Assembly (NCBI GenBank): GCA_052380005.1
Contig: JBQTCJ010000002.1
Direction: 5' to 3' (one strand)
Length of the DNA stretch: 64,000 nt
Source: Salinarimonas sp052380005
Lineage (GTDB): Bacteria; Pseudomonadota; Alphaproteobacteria; Rhizobiales; Beijerinckiaceae
Below the pieces are notes generated by a model. It saw nothing but the letters and a program-made list of their open reading frames with translations, did not search any database and was not told the DNA's origin. The first letter of the stretch is position 1, and each line of letters opens with the position of its first letter. Shown here in pieces: positions 42,673 through 51,224 of this stretch. A program made the translations under genes and the position numbers.

Positions 42673-43678
42673 GCTTGAACTCGATGCGCCGGTTGCGCGC
42701 GAGGTCCTCCTCCGTCTCGCCCTCGGCGATCGGCTGGAACTCGCCGAAGCCGGCCGCCAGCAGGTGCTCGGAGGGCACGCCGGCCTCCTCGAGGTAGTTC
42801 ACGACCGCGATCGCGCGCGCGGCGGAGAGATACCAGTTCGAGGGGAACTGCGCCGTGTTGATCGGGCGCACGTCGGTGTGGCCGTCCACCCGCAGCACCC
42901 ACTCGATGTCCGGCGGGATCTCCTCGGCGAGCTCGAGGATCGCCTGTGCCATGGACTCGAGCTCGGGCTGCGGCCCGGCGCGCAGGGCCGACTGGCCCGG
43001 CGGGAACAGCACCTCGGACTGGAAGACGAAGCGGTCGCCGACGATGCGGATGTCGGGCCGCGTGCCGATGATCTGCCGCAGCCGGCCGAAGAAGTCCGAG
43101 CGGAAGCGCGCCAGCTCCTGGACGCGCTGGGCGAGCGCCACGTTGAGCCGAGAGCCCAGATCGGCGATGCGCGCCTGGCTCTCCCGGTCGCGCCGCTCGG
43201 AGGCCTCGAGCGCCGCCTCGAGCGCGCCGATCTGGCGGCGCAGCGCGGCGAGCTGCTGGTTGAGGAGGGCGACCTGGTCGAGGGCGCGGTCGGTCTCCTG
43301 CCGCTCGGCGTCGAGCTCGCGGGCGAGCGCGGACTCGCGCTCGCCGGCTCCGAGCCCCTCGGTGAGCAGCGCCTGGAGACGCGCCTGCTCCTCCTCGGTG
43401 GCGACGAGGGTCGATTGCAGCGCGGCGAGCTCGTCCTCGCTCTCCCGGCGCTGGGCGCGCTCGAGCGCGAGGAGGTCCGTCAGCTCGGCGATCTGGCGAT
43501 TGAGCCGATCGAGCGCCGTGTCGCGCCCGGCGATCTCCTGGGTGAGGAAGAACTGGCCCAGCACGAAGATCGACAGGAGGAAGACGATGACGAGGAGCAG
43601 CGTGGAGAGCGCGTCGACGTAGCTCGGCCAGTAGTTCAGGCCGCGCTCGCGTCTCGTGCGGCGGGTCGCGAGCGCCAT
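42659..43678 (-). CDS. OmpA/MotB-type peptidoglycan-binding protein (non-flagellar)
   Basis: 339 residues. One N-terminal membrane helix (residues 22-45, ALSTLLLVIVFLLSIFVLGQ) is followed by a long coiled coil (about 50-190, rich in Glu/Arg/Leu). A C-terminal OmpA domain follows: DIEWVLRVDGHTDVRPINTA, LSAARAIAVVNYLEEAGV, LLAAGFGEFQPIAEGETEED, NRRIEFKL. The OmpA part should bind peptidoglycan while the helix pairs with the MotA-like partner. It starts 4 bp after the MotA-like stop. No flagellar gene is near, and the coiled coil is unlike MotB. Confidence 0.87.
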   Translation of the reverse strand: MALATRRTRRERGLNYWPSYVDALSTLLLVIVFLLSIFVLGQFFLTQEIAGRDTALDRLNRQIAELTDLLALERAQRRESEDELAALQSTLVATEEEQARLQALLTEGLGAGERESALARELDAERQETDRALDQVALLNQQLAALRRQIGALEAALEASERRDRESQARIADLGSRLNVALAQRVQELARFRSDFFGRLRQIIGTRPDIRIVGDRFVFQSEVLFPPGQSALRAGPQPELESMAQAILELAEEIPPDIEWVLRVDGHTDVRPINTAQFPSNWYLSAARAIAVVNYLEEAGVPSEHLLAAGFGEFQPIAEGETEEDLARNRRIEFKLTER

Positions 43679-43682
43679 GGCG

Positions 43683-44699
43683 TCAGGCCTTCTCGCCGGC
43701 GATCCGCTCGAGGACCTGCTTGAGCTCCTTCTCGCGCTGGGCCTGCGCCTCCACCCAGTCGCGGATCATCTGCTGCTCGGCGCGCATGTGCTGCACGAGG
43801 CCCTGGATGCCCTCGGCCAGGTTCGCCATCGCCTGCGAGGTCTGGCGCCCGCCGCCGCCGCTCTCGACGACCTGCGAGAGCCGCGCGATCGCCGCGGCGA
43901 GCTCCGGCGGCACGCCCGCGGGGCCGGCCTTGGCGAGGCTCGGCGGGGGCGCGTCCTCGACCGCGTGGGCGGAGAGGTGATCCTCGAGCTCGGTGAAGAA
44001 GCGGTTCTGCGCCTGGCCCGCCTGCAGGTCGAGGAAGCCGACGACGAGCGAGGAGCCCAGCCCGAACAGCGAGGACGAGAAGGCGATGCCGATGCCCGTC
44101 AGCGGCGCGGCGAGGCTCGACTTCAGCTCGTCGAAGAGCACGGCGGCGTCACCGCCCGAGCGCAGCGCGGCGATGTTCTCGCCCACCGCCCCCACCGTCT
44201 CGATCAGGCCCCAGAACGTGCCGAGCAGGCCCAGCAGGATGAGGAGGCCCGCGAGGTAGCGCACGATCTCGCGGCTCTCGTCGAGGCGCGCCGCGACCGA
44301 ATCGAGGAGCGAGCGCAGCGTCGCGACCGGGATGCCGATCGGCCCGCCGCCGTTGGCACGCGCGTTGACCACCTGCGCCACCGGCGCGAGCAGGACCGGG
44401 TGGCGCGTCGCGACGCTCTCGCCGGTCTCGAGGTCGACGGAGTTGACCCAGCGCGTCTCCCGGAAGAGGCGCACCACCTGCCGCACGGCCAGCACGATGC
44501 CGATGAGCAGCACGCCGACGATGATGCCGTTCAGCCCGGGATTGGCGAGGAACGCCTCCCAGATCGGCTCGTAGAGGATGAAGGCGAGGAAGCCCGCCAG
44601 CACCAGGAACACGCCCATGCGGATCAGGTAGATCCGCGGGGCGCTCAAGGGGGCGCTGGAGGATCGCTTGCTCGTCTGGATTCTGGACGCGGCCGCCAT
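43683..44699 (-). CDS. MotA/TolQ/ExbB-type proton channel protein (non-flagellar)
   Basis: 338 residues. N-terminal helices lie at about 27-45 and 58-75, then LAGLLILLGLLGTFWGLIET and APLTGIGIAFSSSLFGLGSS form the MotA/TolQ/ExbB core. A cytoplasmic tail carries a short Gly-rich stretch (ESGGGGRQ) and a C-terminal helical segment EAQAQREKELKQVLERIAGE. It is the first gene of a two-gene unit with the OmpA-type gene. Such pairs may use proton flow to transmit force to the cell wall. Exact function unknown. Confidence 0.87.
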   Translation of the reverse strand: MAAASRIQTSKRSSSAPLSAPRIYLIRMGVFLVLAGFLAFILYEPIWEAFLANPGLNGIIVGVLLIGIVLAVRQVVRLFRETRWVNSVDLETGESVATRHPVLLAPVAQVVNARANGGGPIGIPVATLRSLLDSVAARLDESREIVRYLAGLLILLGLLGTFWGLIETVGAVGENIAALRSGGDAAVLFDELKSSLAAPLTGIGIAFSSSLFGLGSSLVVGFLDLQAGQAQNRFFTELEDHLSAHAVEDAPPPSLAKAGPAGVPPELAAAIARLSQVVESGGGGRQTSQAMANLAEGIQGLVQHMRAEQQMIRDWVEAQAQREKELKQVLERIAGEKA

Positions 44700-44806
44700 C
44701 GTGCTCCCACTCACCCCGTTCACGCATAGGTGACCACCCGAGGACGCCCCGTCAAGCCGAATGCGCGCCCGTGCGGGACTTCCGCGGGGGCGCCGCGGGC
44801 GTGCGT

Positions 44807-45460
44807 CTAGGCACGACGCGCCACGAGATAGACCCGCGGGTCCTTGCGCCCGGAACCGTGGCGCGCCCGCTCGACGATCTCGAAGCCGGCGGCACGCATC
44901 GCCGCCTCCAGATCCTCCGCCGTCACGAAGGCGACGGCGGACGGGGCCATGCGCACCAGCCGCATGGCCGGCACGACGAGGCGCAGGACCGGGTTCATCT
45001 CGCGCAGGCACGGCGTCTTCGAGATCAGGAGCCCGCCGGGCGCGAGCGCGTCGCGCAGGCGCGCCAGCGTCGCCGGCAGGTCGGCGACGAGGTGGAGCAC
45101 GTTGAAGGCGAGCACCGCGTCGAAGCCGCCCTCCGGCGGGGCTGCGTATGCGGAGACGTCCTCCGCCCCGCCCACGACGAGGTCGAGGTTGGTGCAGCCC
45201 GCCGCGCGCGCCTTCTCCCGCGCGATGGCGATCATCGCCCCCGACACGTCGCTCGCGACGTAGCGCGCGACGCCGGGCGCCAGGCGCAACGCCGCCGTCC
45301 CGGTGCCGCAGCCGATCTCGAGCACATGGGCAGCGGCCGCGAGCCGCGCCGCGGTGGCCGCGAGCGTGCGCTCGAACCCTTCCGGGTCGCCGATCTTCGA
45401 TCTGGCGTAGCGCGGCGCGATCCGGTCCCAGAACCGCGCGTCCGTCCTCACGGCGTGCAT
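44807..45460 (-). CDS. SAM-dependent methyltransferase (class I)
   Basis: 217 residues. The SAM-binding motif I is HVLEIGCGTGTAALRLAPGV, motif II YVASDVSGAMIAIA, and the motif IV region FDAVLAFNVLHLVADLPATL, as in UbiE-like methyltransferases. The N-terminal FWDRIAPRYARSKIGDPEGF is typical of the same group. The substrate is unknown. It is divergent from a LysR gene that may control it, with a palindrome at 45552-45567 between them. Confidence 0.88.
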   Translation of the reverse strand: MHAVRTDARFWDRIAPRYARSKIGDPEGFERTLAATAARLAAAAHVLEIGCGTGTAALRLAPGVARYVASDVSGAMIAIAREKARAAGCTNLDLVVGGAEDVSAYAAPPEGGFDAVLAFNVLHLVADLPATLARLRDALAPGGLLISKTPCLREMNPVLRLVVPAMRLVRMAPSAVAFVTAEDLEAAMRAAGFEIVERARHGSGRKDPRVYLVARRA

Positions 45461-45551
45461 GACGATCCTCCTTCCTCGATCCCTGTCGTGTCGCGGCCCC
45501 GCTTAGCGGTCATGCACCTTCGTTGGGAATTGCGGAAATTCGGCGATCGCT

Positions 45552-45567
45552 CATACATTGGCGTATG
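45552..45567. promoter_or_regulatory. CATAC-N6-GTATG palindrome overlapping the LysR start codon
   Basis: CATAC (45552-45556) and GTATG (45563-45567) are perfect complements around ATTGGC, in the methyltransferase/LysR divergent region. The right arm covers the LysR ATG, so binding would probably repress the LysR gene itself. Confidence 0.45.
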
Positions 45568-46443
45568 GATGGGCTCGACTGGAACCTCGTGCGCGCCTTC
45601 CGCGCCACCGCGGAAGCCGGCTCGCTCTCCGCCGCAGCGCGGCGCATCGGGGCGACGCAGCCGACGCTGTCGCGCCAGGTGGCGGCGCTCGAGGCCATGC
45701 TCGGCGCGACGCTGTTCGATCGCGTCGGCAAGCGCCTCGTCCTCACCGACCTGGGCCGCGTGCTGCTCGAGCACGCGCGGGCGATGGGGACCGCGGCCGA
45801 CGCGATGGCGCTCGCGGCGGCGGGCCGGGCGGCCGACGTCTCGGGCCGCGTGACGATCTCGGCGACCGACGCCGTGTGCGCGCATCTCCTGCCCGACGTC
45901 GTCGCGCGCCTGCGCCGCGAGGCGCCGCGGGTCACCCTCGTCCTCCTCGCCTCGAACGCGCTCTCCGACCTGCGCCGGCGCGAGGCCGACATCGCGGTGC
46001 GCCACGTGCGCCCGACCGAGCCCGAGCTGATCGGCCGGAAGGTCGGGGAGACGACCGCCCACTTCTACGCCGCCGAGGGCTGGATCGCCCGCAACGGCCG
46101 CCCGCGCACGTTGGCCGAGGTCCCGCCGGGCGAGATCCTCGGCTTCGAGCCGCTCGCGCGCTTCGTCGAGCACCTGGCGGCGCAGGGCCACGCGTGCGCC
46201 GAGGAGGACGTCCGCGTCGTCTCCGAGAACGCGGTCGTGATCTGGGAGCTCGTCCGCCGCGGGCTGGGTGTCGGCATCGTCCTCGAAGGCATCGCCGAGC
46301 GCCTCGGCGGCCTCGTACGCCTCTTCCCCGACACGCCCGGCACCCCGGTGCCGCTCTGGCTCGTGACGCATGGGGAGATGCGCACGAGCCGGCGGGTGCG
46401 GGTGGTGTTCGAGGCGCTGGCGGAGGGGTTGGGGGGTGGGTGA
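45565..46443 (+). CDS. LysR-family transcriptional regulator
   Basis: 292 residues from the ATG at 45565; an open frame 14 codons upstream lacks the usual LysR beginning. The helix-turn-helix is FRATAEAGSLSAAARRIGAT with QPTLSRQVAALEAMLGATLF and the TDLGRVLLEHAR linker helix. The effector domain follows (VSGRVTISATDAVCAHLLPD). It ends with a glycine-rich stop region. It is divergent from the methyltransferase gene, its most likely target. The effector is unknown. Confidence 0.88.
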   Translation: MDGLDWNLVRAFRATAEAGSLSAAARRIGATQPTLSRQVAALEAMLGATLFDRVGKRLVLTDLGRVLLEHARAMGTAADAMALAAAGRAADVSGRVTISATDAVCAHLLPDVVARLRREAPRVTLVLLASNALSDLRRREADIAVRHVRPTEPELIGRKVGETTAHFYAAEGWIARNGRPRTLAEVPPGEILGFEPLARFVEHLAAQGHACAEEDVRVVSENAVVIWELVRRGLGVGIVLEGIAERLGGLVRLFPDTPGTPVPLWLVTHGEMRTSRRVRVVFEALAEGLGGG

Positions 46444-46607
46444 GGGGGGGTGGAGAGCGGTGGTGTCCGCTGTCCCGGGACGGGGGACGGGATTCGGCGG
46501 GCTCACCCCCGCAGGCTCGGGCCGGCGATGGCGTCGAGACGCTCACGCACTCCGCCGTCAATCCCCTTCGGTGGGGCCGGCGTCAGATCGAAGAGGATGC
46601 CGTGAGA

Positions 46608-46684
46608 TGGCGCGCCCGACAGGATTCGAACCTGTGACCTTTGGAATCGGAATCCAACGCTCTATCCAGCTGAGCTACGGGCGC
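46608..46684 (-). tRNA. tRNA-Arg (anticodon CCG)
   Basis: 77 nt on the minus strand. Acceptor arms GCGCCCG and CGGGCGC pair perfectly and the 3' CCA is encoded. The anticodon stem GTTGGA/TCCAAA region encloses the loop TTCCGAT with anticodon CCG, reading CGG (Arg). The T-loop GGTTCGAATCC is canonical. CGG codons are frequent in GC-rich genomes, so this is a significant housekeeping tRNA. Confidence 0.95.
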
Positions 46685-46949
46685 CTGCCGTGCGGTGTTG
46701 GTAGCCCAAAGGCGGCGGGGCGGCAAGGGGGATGACGCGGGGATCGCGCGCCGACATCTCCCCGCCACCGGTCCTCTCTCCCCGCGCTCCCGCCGCCCGC
46801 AAGCCCCTCCGTAACAATCGCTTACCGAATTTGAAGGCTGCCGTGCCACCCTGCGCTTGACGGCGCGCGCCGTGCGGGTGTTCTGGACCACCCCGGTCGG
46901 TCCGCGCCGCCGCACGACCGACCTCGGATCACGACCGGAGCACGCCCCC
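46685..46949. other. Intergenic region between tRNA-Arg and glmM
   Basis: About 265 bp with no family-like open frame. On the minus strand TTGCCG (46722-46717) lies at a suitable distance for a tRNA promoter. TTGACG on the plus strand just before the glmM leader (46857-46862) is a possible -35 box for glmM, but no convincing -10 follows. A longer in-frame glmM start at 46857 exists but is not supported. Confidence 0.4.
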
Positions 46950-48290
<1,341 letters not shown>

Positions 48291-48444
48291 CGCCGCCGCG
48301 AGGCCGCCGTACGCCGTCCCGAGGGCACGCCGTGCTCGCCCCCCCTTCGCGGCCGGTGGGAGCGCGGCCACGCCACCGTCCGAAGCGATCGGCCCCGGCG
48401 GGGGACGGCGACCGGTCACGGAGGCTTAACCCTAACGCTTAAGG

Positions 48445-48459
48445 TTAAGCTGTGCTTAA
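48445..48459. promoter_or_regulatory. TTAA-N7-TTAA box upstream of an outer-membrane protein gene (CtrA-type)
   Basis: TTAA (48445-48448), GCTGTGC, TTAA (48456-48459) matches the CtrA consensus. The surrounding 48424-48460 stretch has four TTAA and three GCTTAA copies, plus an inverted GCTTAACC/GGTTAAGC pair (48424-48431, 48443-48450), in an otherwise GC-rich leader about 77 bp upstream of the OMP start. CtrA control is inferred from the consensus only. Confidence 0.5.
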
Positions 48460-48535
48460 GGAAATCCTGCAATCGTCCCCTTCGTGAGAGCCGCGGGCCG
48501 TTCGCCCGCCGCGACGAGAACGGGGACACCACGCC

Positions 48536-49402
48536 ATGATTCGCCTCGAGCCGGCCCTCGTGGCCGCCCTCGCCGCCGTCGGCGGCGTCATCGCGACGAG
48601 CGCCAGCGCCGCCGACCTGCCCACCCTTCCGCCCGCACCCGTCCCCGTCGCCGTCGAGAGCTTCGCCGGCGGCTGGTACCTGCGCGGCGACATCGGCCTG
48701 TCGAACCAGCGCTCCGACGATCCGAAGAACCCGCTGCTCGATGCCGCCCAGCCCGCGGCCGCCGTCGAGACGCTGCAGTCCGACTTCTCCTCCGCGGGCT
48801 TCGTCGGCGTCGGCGCGGGTTATCGCTTCAATTCCTGGTTCCGTGCCGACGTGACCGGCGAGTACCGCGGACGCGCGCATTACCGCGGGCTCGACCGCGT
48901 CCGGTGGATCGGCGCGAACGGCTTCAACCAGACGAACGAGCTCTACTTCGACAAGACCGAGTGGGTCGGCCTCGTCAACGGCTACCTCGATCTCGGCACC
49001 TGGTACGGCGTGACGCCCTTCGTCGGCGCCGGCATCGGCTTCGCGCACGTGACGATCGACAACTTCCGCGACATCGGCACGATCTTCCCGAGCAACGTCT
49101 CCGCCTTCAGCAACAGCGTCACCTACGCCGACAAGGAGTCGCGGACGAACTTCGCCTGGGCGCTCTACGCCGGCCTGGGCTACGAGGTCTCGCCGAACCT
49201 GTCGCTCGAGCTCGGCTACCGCTACCTCGCCATGGGCGACGGCGGCACCGGCGAGACCTACCGCTTCGACGGCGTCAGCACGGTGCGCGACGAGTGGGAG
49301 ATCGACGCGATCCACTCGCACGACCTGAAGCTCGGCATGCGCTGGAACCTGCAGGCTCCCGCCCGGGCCGTCCATCCCGCACCGCTCAGCCGCAGCTTCT
49401 GA
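48536..49402 (+). CDS. Outer-membrane beta-barrel protein (Omp25/Omp31-like)
   Basis: 288 residues. A Sec signal peptide (ALVAALAAVGGVIATSASA) ends near residue 26. The mature protein begins with a Pro-rich linker (LPTLPPAPVPVAVES), then FAGGWYLRGDIG, alternating aromatic beta-strands (VGVGAGYRFNSWFRADVTGE, YLDLGTWYGVTPFVGAGIGF, LSLELGYRYLAMGD) and the C-terminal Phe expected for BAM-dependent insertion. It is the first of three barrel genes; a 20-bp gap separates it from the second. Function beyond an outer-membrane barrel is unknown. Confidence 0.88.
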   Translation: MIRLEPALVAALAAVGGVIATSASAADLPTLPPAPVPVAVESFAGGWYLRGDIGLSNQRSDDPKNPLLDAAQPAAAVETLQSDFSSAGFVGVGAGYRFNSWFRADVTGEYRGRAHYRGLDRVRWIGANGFNQTNELYFDKTEWVGLVNGYLDLGTWYGVTPFVGAGIGFAHVTIDNFRDIGTIFPSNVSAFSNSVTYADKESRTNFAWALYAGLGYEVSPNLSLELGYRYLAMGDGGTGETYRFDGVSTVRDEWEIDAIHSHDLKLGMRWNLQAPARAVHPAPLSRSF

Positions 49403-49422
49403 TCGACGAGGGAGATCCGCGC

Positions 49423-50298
49423 ATGCCCGCCTCGACCGTGCCCGCGCTCCTGCTCATCGGCCGACGCCGCGTCGCGGCCGCCGTGGTCGCGAGCGCGCTC
49501 GCCGTGCCGGCGCTCGCGCCGGCCCACGCCGCGGACATGGGAGCCGCGGACGTGGGAGCCGCGGACATGGGGGACCTGCCGCCCCTGCCGGCGATCGAGC
49601 CGGCGCCGGCGGCGCCGGTCGGCTCCGGATGGTACCTGCGCGGAGACATCTTCCACGCCACGCTCCGGGATCCGGACGTCACCGCCACGAACGGCGCCGT
49701 CGCGGCCTTTCCGGGCGCGACGGTCGACGGCGGCGTCGGGTTCGGGCTCGGGGCGGGCTACAAGGCCAACTCCTGGCTTCGCTTCGACGTCACCGCGGAT
49801 CACCGCGGCGGGCTCGACGCGGAGATCTTCTCCGGCACGCCCGTCGCCGGTGCGCGCGGGACGTCGACCTTCTCCTCGACAGCGCTGCTCGCCAACGCCT
49901 ATCTCGACCTGGGCACCTGGCACGGCTTCACGCCCTATGTCGGTGCGGGCGTCGGCTGGGCCTGGAACAGCCTCGACGGGCTCACCGTCTCGGGCTGCCC
50001 GGCCCCGTGCGCGGTCGCCGGCGTTTCCCTCGCTGGGCTCGACCGCGCCCACGAGACGACGGGCAGCTTCGCCTACGCGCTCACGGCCGGCGTCTCGGTC
50101 GACGCGGGGCGCAGCCTCAGCCTCGACCTGAACTACCGCTACGTTCATCTGGGGGAGGCGGCGACCGGCTTCGTCGGCGGCACGCGCATCGCGGCCGACG
50201 CGCTCTCGGCGCACGAGGCCCGCATCGGCCTGCGCTGGAGCTTCGCCGAGCCCGCGCCGGAGACGCCCCACGACTCCCCGCTCTCGCGCGCGTTCTGA
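49423..50298 (+). CDS. Outer-membrane beta-barrel protein, second copy
   Basis: 291 residues from an ATG preceded by GAGGGAG. The signal peptide (VAAAVVASALAVPALAPAHA) ends near residue 36. It is followed by three direct ADMGA-type repeats (see 49528-49572) and GSGWYLRGDIFHAT. Barrel strands such as VGFGLGAGYKANSWLRFDVT, YLDLGTWHGFTPYVGAGVGW and LSLDLNYRYVHLGE mirror the first barrel, and it also ends in Phe. The two are clearly paralogous and probably co-transcribed. Confidence 0.88.
   Translation: MPASTVPALLLIGRRRVAAAVVASALAVPALAPAHAADMGAADVGAADMGDLPPLPAIEPAPAAPVGSGWYLRGDIFHATLRDPDVTATNGAVAAFPGATVDGGVGFGLGAGYKANSWLRFDVTADHRGGLDAEIFSGTPVAGARGTSTFSSTALLANAYLDLGTWHGFTPYVGAGVGWAWNSLDGLTVSGCPAPCAVAGVSLAGLDRAHETTGSFAYALTAGVSVDAGRSLSLDLNYRYVHLGEAATGFVGGTRIAADALSAHEARIGLRWSFAEPAPETPHDSPLSRAF
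49528..49572 (+). repeat. Three 15-bp tandem repeats encoding ADMGA/ADVGA/ADMGD
   Basis: GCCGCGGACATGGGA (49528-49542), GCCGCGGACGTGGGA (49543-49557) and GCCGCGGACATGGGG (49558-49572) repeat in frame just after the signal peptide of the second barrel protein. The near-identity suggests recent slippage; unit number may vary between strains. Confidence 0.85.
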
Positions 50299-50390
50299 GG
50301 CGTGGCGGCAACCAAGCATTAACGTTACCGGAAGACTATCGTCGTCGAGAGTGAGACCCGCCATAGGGCTTCCGAAGGGGATTCCTCGCC

Positions 50391-51209
50391 ATGCGTACGT
50401 CCATCGCGGTCGCCTTCGCCACCGCCGTCACCCTCCTCCCGGGCGTCGCCGGCGCCGTCGACCTCGGCCCCCTGCGCGGCGCGCAGGGTTTCGGCGTGAC
50501 ACCCGTAACGACTTGGCAGGGCGGCTATTTCGGCCTCACCGCCGGCTACGGGCAGATGAGCTCCGACGCGACGGGCGTCTTCGCGGAGCCGATCTCGCGG
50601 CATCTGCGCGACACGGTGATCGAAAACGAGATGCGGGTCTCGACCTTCATCCAGCCGGTCGTCCGCGACTCCAAGGAGGCGGTGTACGGCGCCTTCGCCG
50701 GATACAATTTCCAGTTCTCAGAAGCCGTGCTCGGCATCGAGCTGGACTTCGCGCGCGGCGAGCATCGGGTCTCCGGCTCGGATACGCTCGGCCGCTCGCG
50801 GCAGCTGAGCAACGGCTTCCTCGGGAACGCCGTCGCCAGCGGGACCTTCGACCTCGCGCTCGACAACGTCGTCACGCTGCGCGCCCGCGCCGGCTACACG
50901 ATCGGCGACTTCCTGCCCTTCATCACCGGTGGCGTGGCGCTCGCCCAGTACGAGCGCACCCGTCGGACCGATCTCGTCTATTCCGAGACGAACCACCAGA
51001 CGCTGCCCAATCGCGGGCCGTTCGCCTGGAGCGAGACCTCCCCGAGCAGCGGCACCACCATCGGCCTGGCCGGCGGCGCCGGCATCGACGTGGCGCTGAC
51101 CGAGAACATCTTCCTGCGCGGCGAATGGCAGTACGCCTTCTTCCCCGACGCCGGGGGGTCCGAGGTGTCGCTGAGCACCCTGCGCGGCGCCGCCGGCGTG
51201 AAGTTCTGA
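50391..51209 (+). CDS. Outer-membrane beta-barrel protein, third copy
   Basis: 272 residues. The signal peptide MRTSIAVAFATAVTLLPGVA ends near GAVD. The mature region has WQGGYFGLTAGYGQMSSDAT, AVYGAFAGYNFQFSEAVLGI, LRARAGYTIGDFLPFITGGV and a C-terminal LRGAAGVKF, the usual layout of small alphaproteobacterial barrels. It is less like the first two than they are like each other. It lies 92 bp after the second barrel gene; the gap carries an AT-rich TTAACGTTA stretch that may be its own promoter. Confidence 0.87.
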   Translation: MRTSIAVAFATAVTLLPGVAGAVDLGPLRGAQGFGVTPVTTWQGGYFGLTAGYGQMSSDATGVFAEPISRHLRDTVIENEMRVSTFIQPVVRDSKEAVYGAFAGYNFQFSEAVLGIELDFARGEHRVSGSDTLGRSRQLSNGFLGNAVASGTFDLALDNVVTLRARAGYTIGDFLPFITGGVALAQYERTRRTDLVYSETNHQTLPNRGPFAWSETSPSSGTTIGLAGGAGIDVALTENIFLRGEWQYAFFPDAGGSEVSLSTLRGAAGVKF

Positions 51210-51224
51210 CGTCGCCGCGGGGCC

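Noticed and set aside
42659..44699. Zorya anti-phage system (ZorA/ZorB)
   Set aside because: The pair has the right domain types, but no ZorC/ZorD helicase, ZorE nuclease or other defence gene is present, and the flanks are housekeeping genes.
42659..44699. Flagellar MotA/MotB
   Set aside because: No flagellar genes nearby, and the coiled coil is far longer than in MotB.
46608..46684. tRNA-Arg as an integration site
   Set aside because: No integrase, no direct repeat of the tRNA 3' end and no composition break nearby.
46857..46949. Longer glmM start
   Set aside because: The extra 31 residues match nothing in GlmM and the family begins at the TTG start.
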